DNA of 53,848 nucleotides, from contig CALIZI010000113.1 in NCBI GenBank assembly GCA_938028705.1, positions 1 through 53,848 on the forward strand. Reading direction: 5' to 3'. Every line of letters begins with the position of its first letter. Within the stretch, counting starts at the first letter, position 1. Both the position numbers and the translations under genes were made by a program. The notes below the pieces were generated by a model, which worked only from the letters and a program-made list of their open reading frames with translations, had not been told where the DNA came from and ran no database searches. Source of the DNA: an uncultured Saprospiraceae bacterium (GTDB lineage: Bacteria > Bacteroidota > Bacteroidia > Chitinophagales > Saprospiraceae). Shown piece after piece: positions 9,821 to 17,111 of the stretch.

Positions 9821-10210
9821 ATGTCATTTGAAGTAAGCGGAAAACTGTACGTTAAAAACGATGCTGTCAAAGTTACGGATAAATTTACGAAGCGTGAATT
9901 TGTCATAGAAATAGAAGACGGCATGTATCCTCAACATGTTAAATTTCAATTGGTGCAAGATAGAGTTGCGGCTCTCGATCCTTTTGAAGTCGGTGATATG
10001 TTGACTATATCTTTCAATCTCAGGGGGCGTGAATACACCAATCCGCAAGGTGAAGTGAGTTATTTTACCAATTTGAACGCATGGCGTGTTCAAAAAGTAG
10101 ATGCACAACAACAACCCGATAGTCCACCTCCAACACAGTCAGAAGGTGTGGGAACATTTCCCAGTGCCAATGACGAACCCGGTGGAGAGTTCAATGATTT
10201 GCCATTCTGA
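9821..10210 (+). CDS. DUF3127 OB-fold protein with SSB-like C-terminal tip
   Basis: 129 residues. Residues 1 to about 95 match the Bacteroidota family DUF3127, a small OB-fold domain thought to resemble single-strand DNA-binding proteins: an N-terminal strand with SGKLYVK, then KREFVIEI, YPQHVKFQL, VGDMLTISFNLRGREY and YFTNLNAWRVQKV. A low-complexity linker rich in Gln, Pro and Ser follows, and the protein ends in an acidic stretch finishing FNDLPF. That end copies the DDDIPF tip with which SSB recruits repair and replication proteins. A role in nucleic-acid handling is therefore plausible but inferred. It appears monocistronic, with its own promoter and no gene close downstream. Confidence 0.8.
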   Translation: MSFEVSGKLYVKNDAVKVTDKFTKREFVIEIEDGMYPQHVKFQLVQDRVAALDPFEVGDMLTISFNLRGREYTNPQGEVSYFTNLNAWRVQKVDAQQQPDSPPPTQSEGVGTFPSANDEPGGEFNDLPF

Positions 10211-10926
10211 GTAAATTTTTAAAAAACACGCATACCATATCTCATATCCTTAAAACTGCAAGCTGACTCTTTCCCAACAGAAGAGCATCTTAATTAGAAA
10301 TGATTAAGACAGGGCTTAGTATGTTTAATTTAAAATAAAAAATTTGGTTTTGAAAATTGTTTTATCGTGATATTGCTACTATTGAAAACAATATTTCGCG
10401 ATTTAATCATAAAACAATATAGCTATATCCTTTCAGTACAGAAGGCAAGATGTAACAAAAGGTGACGTTAAGTTGTGCTATTTTGGCGCAAAAAAATCAA
10501 AAACAACATTCAAAAAACCTGTCTGACACTATTCCCTAACACACTTCTTTTCATAATTTTTCATCAACGGCGTTTCAAAACGGCTATTTACAGCTTGTTT
10601 TGAACAATCCATTTAGTGGGCAACGGCGAGCTACAATATTGCTTTTTATTCAAATATTGTGACACTCCGAATGGGCTTACTATGCTCTTTTACTTACAGT
10701 TATATAAAATTATTTTTTAATATAATTTTTACAACACATTGATTAATAATTTATTACACATAACATTATTTTTTAATAAACTTGCGAATGTCCGTTTTTT
10801 TCCCGTACTTTGCAATGTCAACTACAATAAAGTGTGACAGGCAAAAACAAAACAAGAACAGACTACAAGCGCACAGACATTTTCAAAAATCCTTCAATTG
10901 TTGTAAAAGTCAGCTTAACTAAAATT
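10211..10926. other. Gene-free spacer
   Basis: AT-rich. A 10-bp inverted repeat ATTGTTTTAT / ATAAAACAAT lies around 10358-10416 and could form a hairpin. The metalloprotease promoter is at 10782-10812. Nothing else is recognisable. Confidence 0.5.
10782..10812 (+). promoter_or_regulatory. Bacteroidota-type promoter of the metzincin protease gene
   Basis: TTG at 10782-10784 and TACTTTG at 10806-10812 with a 21-base spacer. The leader to the ATG at 10927 is about 105 bases. Confidence 0.75.
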
Positions 10927-13092
10927 ATGAAAAGTCTAATCACTCTCTTGTTTACTGTTTTCTTTTTAGGCACCATTACTGCCCAAAACACCATTAACAC
11001 CCAAGTCAAAACAGACCGCCTATCTACACTGGACGAAAAGTTCAGCGATTATACCATATTTTCAATGGATACCCGCCAATTGAATGATTTGAGAAAAAGT
11101 AGCCGTCAGGCTTTTTCGGCAAACATCAGCCTTAGTAAAAATCAATCATGGGATTTAGTATTGATACCCAACGACCTTCGCGCTCCAGCTTACCAAGCCC
11201 TTGTTTATACCGATAAAGGAGAAGAAACTTGGGATTATGAAGTCCATACCTATAAAGGTTATGCCAATCAGAATACAGAAAATGAGGTTCGGTTGACTAT
11301 AAAAGATAATCACGTCAGCGGTTATATCTCACAAGGAGACGATTTGTACTACATAGAGCCTGTACGCCAGATTGTAAAAAGCAGTAACTCTAATGATTTT
11401 GTAATTTACCGAACTGCTGACATGACGCAGACGGCTAATATCACTTGTCAGGCTGACCATTTGCAGGAAGGTGTTGAAGTAGTCGAAAATGATGCAAACC
11501 TAAAAAGTGGCGGAACTGCCGGATGCTATACCTTAGAATTGGCTATTGAAGCTGATTATGAATATTATCAACTATATGGCGATGAAGCCAACAATGTCAT
11601 CATGGGTATTATGAATGAAGTGGAAGGCGTGTATGCGGCTGATTTTGGATTGGATATAGACATCACATATCAAGGCTTATATACTACTGAAAATGACCCT
11701 TATTCTGATAGTATTACGACTTCCGGTTATATTATCAGTGAATTTAGAAATTACTGGAACAATAATAAACAAGATGTACACCGCGATTTGGCGCACCTTT
11801 TTACAGGTAGAGTAATGAGTGGTGTGAGTGTTGGTGTAGCTTTTACCAATGCTACTTGTAGTTCAGCATCATTCGCTTACGGCGTTTCACAAAATATCGG
11901 CAGCTTTGCCAATAGCCGTTTTGTACTGACTGCACATGAAATAGGACATAACCTCAATGCTCAACACTCACAGGGCGAAAAATGTAGTGGAGCGGGTTCT
12001 ATCATGTGTTCGGGTGTACAGCCGGGAGCATTTTACTTTTCAGATGCAGCGAAGGCAGCCATATCTGCCAAACTCAATGCTATCAGTGACTGTCTTGGCG
12101 GCTCCAAACCCGCCGGACTTATAGCCGAGACCGCCTGTTCTTCTGTCAACCTGACATGGGAAGGCAGTGCCGACACTGATTATGCAGTACGTGTACGCCC
12201 TACCGGAACAATCGTATGGACCAACTATAATGCTACGACCAATGCGCTTCAAATAGATAACCTGACAGCACAAGAGTACGAATTTCAAGTCAAAAAAGCC
12301 TGTAATGCTACCGATGAGGGTTTTTCTGATGCTGTTTCATTTAGTATGTCTCAAGGCATTACTTTACAGCTCAATGTATTCCTTGAAGGAGCTTACGATG
12401 AAACTACAGACCGCATGAGAACCAATGTCAATAACCTTAAACTCTTGCCCGGACAAGCTGATAACCCTACTGCCGGACAACCTTACAGTGCAGCCCCCTG
12501 GTACTACTACGGTATTGAAGGTCTTGACTGGACAGCCGCTGATTATCAGGCAATTGAGGCAGAGTATGGTGGAACAAAAGTAGTGGATTGGATACTGGTT
12601 TCATTTCGTACAAGCCCTCTTCCTGAAGATGAAATGTTGCGTGCCGCAGCACTATTGCTTGAAGACGGTACGGTGGTTTTTCCCGAAGATGATATTTTTT
12701 CCGCTTACAATCTCACCTCTGTTTACGTGCTTATTGAGCATCGCAACCACATGGGTATTATGAGTCCTGAGCCACTTCATGTAGATGATAATTGTACACT
12801 TGCTTATGATTTTAGTGCAGATGACTCTTATATAGATGCAGAGGGTATTGGTTTTGGACAAACTAAAAGAGAAACAAGATGGGCAATGTTTTGCGGCGAC
12901 GGCAATCAGGCAAGCGATAATATGAGCTACGATATTACAGGTTCGGACAAAAGTATATGGGTTGCAGAAAATGGTTTTTCAAGAACATACTCCAATTCAG
13001 ATTACAACATGGACGGCGATATTACCGGAGCCGATAAAGCCTTATGGGTGCGTAATAACGGCAAATCTTCCAGAGTTTTAAAATCTTATTAA
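10927..13092 (+). CDS. Secreted reprolysin-like (M12B-type) zinc metalloprotease
   Basis: 721 residues from the ATG at 10927, which opens a signal peptide (MKSLITLLFTVFFLGTITAQ); an upstream in-frame extension to 10834 is not credible. A propeptide-like region covers about 25-200. The catalytic domain contains HEIGHNLNAQH (His337, Glu338, His341, His347), the metzincin zinc motif, followed by SIMCSG, which gives the Met-turn. An FN3-like segment follows at about 400-475 (LTWEG, YEFQVKKAC). The final 240 residues are the dockerin-ended module shared with the RHS and M36 proteins. No T9SS tail is seen, so the module may replace it for sorting or anchoring (inference). It has its own promoter. 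A MITE has landed between the stop codon and the terminator. Confidence 0.85.
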   Translation: MKSLITLLFTVFFLGTITAQNTINTQVKTDRLSTLDEKFSDYTIFSMDTRQLNDLRKSSRQAFSANISLSKNQSWDLVLIPNDLRAPAYQALVYTDKGEETWDYEVHTYKGYANQNTENEVRLTIKDNHVSGYISQGDDLYYIEPVRQIVKSSNSNDFVIYRTADMTQTANITCQADHLQEGVEVVENDANLKSGGTAGCYTLELAIEADYEYYQLYGDEANNVIMGIMNEVEGVYAADFGLDIDITYQGLYTTENDPYSDSITTSGYIISEFRNYWNNNKQDVHRDLAHLFTGRVMSGVSVGVAFTNATCSSASFAYGVSQNIGSFANSRFVLTAHEIGHNLNAQHSQGEKCSGAGSIMCSGVQPGAFYFSDAAKAAISAKLNAISDCLGGSKPAGLIAETACSSVNLTWEGSADTDYAVRVRPTGTIVWTNYNATTNALQIDNLTAQEYEFQVKKACNATDEGFSDAVSFSMSQGITLQLNVFLEGAYDETTDRMRTNVNNLKLLPGQADNPTAGQPYSAAPWYYYGIEGLDWTAADYQAIEAEYGGTKVVDWILVSFRTSPLPEDEMLRAAALLLEDGTVVFPEDDIFSAYNLTSVYVLIEHRNHMGIMSPEPLHVDDNCTLAYDFSADDSYIDAEGIGFGQTKRETRWAMFCGDGNQASDNMSYDITGSDKSIWVAENGFSRTYSNSDYNMDGDITGADKALWVRNNGKSSRVLKSY
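12365..13089 (+). other. C-terminal shared module with dockerin-like loops (protease copy)
   Basis: About 241 residues with VFLEGAYDE, LLPGQ, AGQPY, APWYYYGIEG, VDWILVSFR, AALLLEDG, HRNHMGIMSPEP, YDFSADDSY, WAMFCGD, then DITGSDKSIW and NMDGDITGADKALW, finishing NNGKSSRV. The order and spacing match the copies in the RHS and M36 proteins. Confidence 0.85.
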
Positions 13093-13136
13093 TGCAGTAA
13101 CTGACAGTTTATTGTCGATAGAATAAACGCAAGATA

Positions 13137-13375
13137 CATACTACTATACATGAACCTTAAATCATAATGTCTTTCTGAATTTATTTCAGAATCTCCCAAG
13201 CTACCAGCACGATGTTTAATGCGAGCTATAAATTTGTATCTTATTATAAATCAATAAATTAGAGCATTTTTCATCATTAGTTTTCCATTGTATGGGAGTC
13301 CCGACAACTGTACGGGAGAAATAAATTCAGCAAGACGTTTTTTCTTGATTTTTTTGAGTCATGTATAGTAGTATG
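13137..13375. mobile_element. MITE family A, copy 1 (239 bp)
   Basis: Terminal inverted repeats CATACTACTATACATGA and TCATGTATAGTAGTATG. The element is flanked by a perfect 9-bp target duplication CGCAAGATA (13128-13136 and 13376-13384). It is non-coding, with an internal palindrome around CTGAATTTATTTCAG. It sits between the stop codon of the M12B-type protease gene and that gene's hairpin terminator. Confidence 0.9.
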
Positions 13376-13395
13376 CGCAAGATATTATTAAAAAA

Positions 13396-13423
13396 GTGAA
13401 GCAGTTAATGCTTCACTTTTTTT
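13396..13423 (+). terminator. Rho-independent terminator
   Basis: GTGAAGC, a 7-base loop, GCTTCAC, then a run of seven T. It is probably the original terminator of the metalloprotease gene, now displaced downstream by the family A element. Confidence 0.85.
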
Positions 13424-13598
13424 AGTACATGTATGGAAATATTTGGGTGCAGGACAAGAAAACGTCTTGCTGTAATTTTAGTAAAAAAATGATTTAATGC
13501 GAGTTCCGTAATGACTGCTTTAGCTTTCAAATATTTTTTTGTTTAAATTTTATAATTAATTTAAAATGAATTACTTGTGTAATGTGTCTTGTTATTCA

Positions 13599-13929
13599 GG
13601 GCGCAGTTCTAAACTGTCTTGATTTATTTTCTTTTAAATACTTGATTATCAAATTTTTATATCTAATTTTGAAAATTGGATTACACTTTTGATATAAAAG
13701 GTGCAGTAGCACCGGCCCTATTTGTAACCGACGACTAAGCCTCCACTTCCTTAGCCGCATAGCGGCGGCACTATTAAAATCGACGTATTAAGAGTGACGA
13801 CGCTACGCGCCTTTTTCGGTTTGGGGAAAGGTTTGTTGTTACAAATAGTGCCGTCGCTATGCGACTATAAACAACTGATAATCAAATTTTTATAATTTTA
13901 TTCTGAACGGACAATTTAGAACTGCGCCC
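13599..13929. mobile_element. MITE family B, copy 1 (331 bp)
   Basis: Ends GGGCGCAGTTCTAAACTGTC and, inverted, GACAATTTAGAACTGCGCCC. It is flanked by the 8-bp duplication GTTATTCA (13591-13598 and 13930-13937). The interior holds GC-rich palindromic blocks around CCGCATAGCGG and GTCGCTATGCGAC, flanked by AT-rich arms. No coding capacity. Same length as the copy at 30112. Confidence 0.92.
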
Positions 13930-13938
13930 GTTATTCAT

Positions 13939-14251
13939 CATACTACTATACATGAACCCCAAACCATAATGTCTTTCTGAATTTATTTCAGAATCTCCCA
14001 AGCTATAAGCACGATGTTTAATGTTATACTACTATACATGAACCTTAAATCATAATGTCTTTCTGAATTTATTTCAGAATCTCCCAAGCTACAAGCACGA
14101 TGTTTAATGTGAGCTATAAATTTGTATCTTATTAGAAATCAATAAATTAGAGCATTTTTCATCATTAGTTTTTCCATTGTCTGGGAGATGCTGAAATAAA
14201 TTCAGCAAGACGTTTTTTTCTTGGGGTTTTTGGTTCATGTATAGTAGTATG
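13939..14251. mobile_element. MITE family A, copy 2, with internal partial duplication (313 bp)
   Basis: Same ends as family A copy 1. It is flanked by the 9-bp duplication GTTATTCAT (13930-13938 and 14252-14260). The first 85 bases (13939-14023) are repeated as the start of the full unit at 14024-14251, so this copy carries a tandem left end. It abuts family B copy 1, which uses the same octamer as its target duplication. Confidence 0.88.
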
Positions 14252-14267
14252 GTTATTCATTATTCAC

Positions 14268-14561
14268 GGGTGCGATTCGTTTTTGTACCCATGCTCATTT
14301 TTAATTTTTATTCAATAATGGACGGCATTGGGCTTGAATTTGGGCTAAAACTCGTCTGACATTTTCAACATCTACCGATAATCTCATATTTTCCGACAAA
14401 GTTTAAATGTCAGACGAGTTTTAGCCCAAATTCGGAAAAAATATTCCATCCTAAACTCAAATACATTACTATTTTTAAAATATACTATTGTCAAGTTAAT
14501 TTAAAATTCATAAAATAGTGATAATCAAGAATATTAGTGGGTACAAAAACGAATCGCACCC
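14268..14561. mobile_element. MITE family C, copy 1 (294 bp)
   Basis: 23-bp inverted ends beginning GGGTGCGATTCG and completed by TTTTTGTACCC. The interior is a long stem: TTTGGGCTAAAACTCGTC and its complement around a loop of about 40 bases. Part of the interior is the same sequence as family D. It is in opposite orientation to the copy at 30678. I see no clear target duplication here, so one flank may have been rearranged. Confidence 0.85.
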
Positions 14562-14670
14562 AATGAATACTTCAAAATTCGATATTCCTTGTTCGATATT
14601 CGATATTCAAAAGACACTTTTCAAAACGAATTACGACATTAAAAATGAAAGCATATCATCGGACAAATAA

Positions 14671-14704
14671 AAAAAACCTATCATCGTACGATGATAGGTT
14701 TTTT
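14671..14704 (-). terminator. Bidirectional terminator palindrome
   Basis: A perfect palindrome of 34 bases: AAAAAACCTATCATCG, a TA centre, and its complement ending in TTTTTT. It lies about 65 bases past the end of the minus-strand thioredoxin-fold gene and can end transcription from either side. Confidence 0.85.
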
Positions 14705-14770
14705 ATACATGAAAGTATTTTATTATTTTGAACTAATATACCATTACTAATCAGCTAATTATGGACTTTA

Positions 14771-15598
14771 TTAAGGTTGTCTATACTTAGCGAAGCGCAA
14801 GGTTTGTATAGTATCGTTGACTGTAATTCTAATAAAATAAGTGCCGGGGTGCAGTCGTTCAGCATTAATTTCGATTTGATGATAACCTGGGTATCTGTTT
14901 CCACTAAAAGGTTGAATAACAGGTTGTCCGAGTATATTAATGACTTGAATATCAATGTCTGCGGGTTCGTTGAGATTGAAACTAAGGTACGCAATATCAC
15001 GCACCGGATTGGGAGATATGATTAATTCATTAAAGGTTTCGGCTTCAATGACATTGGTAATTTCAGAAGGATGTCTTGCGCCGGAATCAATAATTTGTTG
15101 TTCGACCAATGGAATAACCGAACTCGGAACACCACCAAAAATATCGTACTGCACAGTGCCATCCGGCGAAATGACAGCTACCGCAGGCGTACCTTCATGG
15201 AAGCCAAAGTCACCATCGTCAAAAGGTGCAAATACATCACCTGCGCCACCATCGGCACTAATAGAAGGATAGGTAATGCCAAATTGATTGTCATAACCTT
15301 GTACATCACTGTCATTGTCACCTGCCATTATCGTAACGCCGAAAAATTCTACATCGTTTTGTCCTTCACCCCAATCCACATAGAGTTCTTGAAAATGCGG
15401 AGCAAGATTTTGACAGATGCCACAATTGACCCAGAAAAATTCAAGAACAACCGTTTTATCTTTGTCCAAATAATCCTCGTACAATTGATGTGTGTTGCCA
15501 TGAGTATCCACCATTGTAAAATCAGGAACAGTCTGCGAAAATGCCATACTGATACTCAAAGCAAATACAAAAAAAGTATTACGTAATTTCTTCATCAT
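14771..15598 (-). CDS. Secreted TlpA-like thioredoxin-fold protein with T9SS sorting tail
   Basis: 275 residues. It has a signal peptide (about residues 1-22, ending AFSQ). Residues 23-170 form a redoxin/TlpA-type domain with FFWVNCGICQNLAPHF, whose C-G-I-C is the redox pair, and the cis-Pro segment GTPAVAVI. The last 80 residues are a T9SS type A sorting domain: NELIISPNPV, INILGQPV, and LHPGTYFIRI near the end. It is thus exported through the Sec and T9SS routes and should sit on the surface or be released. Its disulfide substrate is unknown. A second Met at residue 2 (15595) is an equally possible start. Transcription ends at the palindrome at 14671. Confidence 0.85.
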   Translation of the reverse strand: MMKKLRNTFFVFALSISMAFSQTVPDFTMVDTHGNTHQLYEDYLDKDKTVVLEFFWVNCGICQNLAPHFQELYVDWGEGQNDVEFFGVTIMAGDNDSDVQGYDNQFGITYPSISADGGAGDVFAPFDDGDFGFHEGTPAVAVISPDGTVQYDIFGGVPSSVIPLVEQQIIDSGARHPSEITNVIEAETFNELIISPNPVRDIAYLSFNLNEPADIDIQVINILGQPVIQPFSGNRYPGYHQIEINAERLHPGTYFIRITVNDTIQTLRFAKYRQP

Positions 15599-15975
15599 AT
15601 ATTTCTTTTATTTGGGATTATGAACAAAATATTTCCTCATCTGCTAAGATGCAAATTTTATTATTGATAATCAAGTTAATGAAGGGAAAATGTCAAAGGT
15701 CTGACATTCTAAATATAGATGAACGTAGTATTTGAATTGGTTGCATTGTAAAATATTTGAATTTTATTTTTTTATTTAAAATGATTTAAATAATTGATTA
15801 TCAGTAAGTTAATTTTATTTTTTTTGTTTTAAAAAATATTTTATTTCAAAAAAAATGCACTTACGGGAACTTATCTTTACGTTTGAATGTATTTATAACC
15901 GTCATGCAACATGACACATTCATTTATCAAATTTAAAATGATTTTACAAATTCAATATATCAATTTTTACGAACA
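15599..15975. other. AT-rich spacer upstream of the tRNA cluster
   Basis: Two copies of TGATTATCA or its complement lie at 15665-15673 and 15795-15803. TATCTTTA at 15872-15879 resembles a -7 box for the RNA genes downstream, but no TTG lies at the proper distance, so I do not call it a promoter. Confidence 0.4.
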
Positions 15976-16105
15976 GGTTAGCCGGTACGAACAACCGGAA
16001 GCAAGCGCACCTTTTGAGGGTGAACAGCAGGCTTGTGCCATGACCTTTTTTAGCTTTAATACCATCTGACAGCTTATCTCAACGGAGTTCGTAGCTGTCG
16101 GTCAG
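15976..16105 (+). ncRNA. Candidate structured RNA of unknown type
   Basis: A GC-richer island in AT-rich DNA that can fold well. Module 1 (15976-16051) has an outer stem GGTTA/TGACC enclosing CCGGT-7nt-ACCGG and CAAGC/GCTTG with inner CACC/GGGTG, followed by six T. Module 2 (16066-16105) has ACAGCT/AGCTGT extended by CTG/CAG. It lacks a T-loop, SRP tetraloop context and RNase P motifs, so it is not a tRNA, SRP RNA or RNase P RNA that I recognise. It could be a small RNA or the leader of the tRNA operon. Only the foldability is seen. Confidence 0.4.
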
Positions 16106-16204
16106 GCAGTTGCGAATGATGACTTTCCTTTTTTATTTCATTATTTTTTACTGCTTTACTATTCAATTGTTTCATGGCTACATTGTCATAAACTATAAAT
16201 TCAA

Positions 16205-16276
16205 GGCAACAAGGCGCTCGGGGTGAGCGCGTCGGTTTGAAGCACCGAAGGGTAGGGTTCGACTCCCGTGTTGCCA
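16205..16276 (+). tRNA. tRNA-like gene, anticodon GAA (Phe), atypical
   Basis: 7-bp acceptor GGCAACA/TGTTGCC, D-stem GCGC/GCGC and anticodon stem TCGGT/ACCGA with loop TTGAAGC, giving anticodon GAA. Oddities: position 8 is A rather than the near-universal T, and the T-arm has only GGG/CCC paired around TTCGACT, with mismatches at its base. No CCA is encoded. It may be a degenerate or divergent tRNA-Phe. Confidence 0.6.
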
Positions 16277-16425
16277 CAGTAGGTAATGCTACAATGCTTG
16301 AATGTTGTAATGCGATAATGTAATGAATTTAGAATGAATGATTATGTTGTACATATTCATTTATTCAACATTCATTCATTCTCATTGAAGCATTCAATCA
16401 TTAGCACATTAGCACATTAAAAAAT
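16277..16425. repeat. Inverted intergenic array between tRNA genes
   Basis: The left arm is made of units such as AATGCTTGAATG and AATGCGATAATG. After an AT-rich centre the right arm returns the complements (CATTCATTCA, GAAGCATTCAATC, AGCACATT). It is the same design as the spacer at 16512-16608 and several others in the window. Confidence 0.65.
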
Positions 16426-16511
16426 TGCGGAGTGTCCGAAGTTGGTATCGAGGAGGTCTCATAAGCCTCTGCCTTTGTGCCTCGCGGGTTCGAGTCCCGC
16501 CTCCGCAACCA
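16426..16511 (+). tRNA. tRNA with CAT anticodon (Met or Ile2) and long variable region, atypical
   Basis: Acceptor TGCGGAG/CTCCGCA, discriminator A and encoded CCA. The anticodon stem is GAGGT/GCCTC with loop CTCATAA, so the anticodon is CAT (16460-16462). The T-arm is a perfect GCGGG-TTCGAGT-CCCGC. The variable region is about 14 nt (TGCCTTTGTGCCTC), which is class II size, and the GTGTCCGA start of the D-arm recalls serine tRNAs. The D-stem pairs poorly. A CAT anticodon on a class II-like body is unusual. Confidence 0.65.
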
Positions 16512-16608
16512 AGCGTAATGATGAAATGCTTGAATGTTGTCATGCGATAATAATTCTCTCATTTATTACATTATCGCATTATATCATTTCAACATTACAG
16601 CATTAAAA
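16512..16608. repeat. Inverted intergenic array between tRNA genes
   Basis: GAAATGCTTGAATGTTG and ATGCGATAATAA on the left are answered by TTATCGCATTATATCATTTC and AACATTACAGC on the right. Confidence 0.65.
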
Positions 16609-16680
16609 AGTCCGGTCGTCTAAGGGCTAAGATGCGTGACTTTGACTCATGCGATATAGGTTCGATTCCTATCCGGACTA
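16609..16680 (+). tRNA. tRNA-Gln (TTG)
   Basis: Acceptor AGTCCGG/CCGGACT, D-arm GTC/GAT, anticodon loop CTTTGAC (anticodon TTG), T-arm ATAGG-TTCGATT-CCTAT, discriminator A. Canonical 72-nt class I tRNA, no encoded CCA. Confidence 0.92.
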
Positions 16681-16685
16681 CGACT

Positions 16686-16761
16686 GCTCCAGTGGACAAA
16701 CGGTTAAGTCACCTGTCTTTCACACAGGAGATTGCGGGTTCGAATCCCGTCTGGAGTACCA
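16686..16761 (+). tRNA. tRNA-Glu (TTC)
   Basis: Acceptor GCTCCAG/CTGGAGT (first pair G-T), D-stem GAC/GTC, anticodon stem CCTGT/ACAGG with loop CTTTCAC (anticodon TTC), T-arm GCGGG-TTCGAAT-CCCGT, discriminator A and encoded CCA. It follows tRNA-Gln by 5 bases and is surely cotranscribed with it. Confidence 0.93.
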
Positions 16762-16787
16762 AGACAAGTAGTTTTTTTTAAAAAATT

Positions 16788-16820
16788 AAACGCCTGATTT
16801 TCAGAGAAAATCAGGCGTTT
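16788..16820 (+). terminator. Terminator of the tRNA operon
   Basis: A 14-bp perfect stem AAACGCCTGATTTT / AAAATCAGGCGTTT with a 5-base loop, 27 bases after tRNA-Glu. Confidence 0.85.
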
Positions 16821-16898
16821 GAATTTCTTACATTATAATTATTTGAATTTTTATTTTAAAATAATTATAAATTAAAATAATATTTATAAATAATTTAA

Positions 16899-17111
16899 CT
16901 TGACAATTTCATGGTTTAAAAATAAAAATATGTTTATATTTAACATGGGATATTTTTTCTGAATTTGGGCTAAAACTCGTCTGACATTTAAACTTTGCAG
17001 GAAAAATATGACATCATCGGTGAATTTTGAAAATGTCTGACGAGTTTTAGCCCAAATTCAAGAGTAAAACACCAAATATATTAAACAAAAATCGAACATG
17101 ACATTGTCAAG
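16899..17111. mobile_element. MITE family D, copy 1 (213 bp), inserted at the stop codon of the acyl-CoA dehydrogenase gene
   Basis: Ends CTTGACAATTTCATG and inverted CATGACATTGTCAAG. The 4-bp target duplication is TTAA (16895-16898 and 17112-17115). The interior holds a near-perfect 29-bp stem beginning GAATTTGGGCTAAAACTCG. The right TTAA contains the stop codon of the dehydrogenase (TTA at 17112-17114 on this strand), so the insertion spared the reading frame exactly. Confidence 0.92.

Noticed and set aside
12365-13092. T9SS sorting tail on the M12B-like protease (and likewise on the M36 protease)
   Set aside because: The C-termini have no PNP motif or GxYxxxI end; they finish in dockerin-like loops instead.
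14252-14570. Target duplication for family C copy 1
   Set aside because: The flanks GGTTATTCATTATTCAC and AATGAATAC are partly inverted rather than direct repeats, so no duplication can be claimed.
15860-15888. Promoter for the tRNA cluster at TATCTTTA
   Set aside because: The last base deviates from TAnnTTTG and no TTG lies 19-21 bases upstream.
15976-16051. SRP RNA, RNase P RNA or an extra tRNA
   Set aside because: It lacks the GGAAGNAGC-type SRP context, the GAGGAAAGTCC RNase P motif and any TTCGAxT T-loop.
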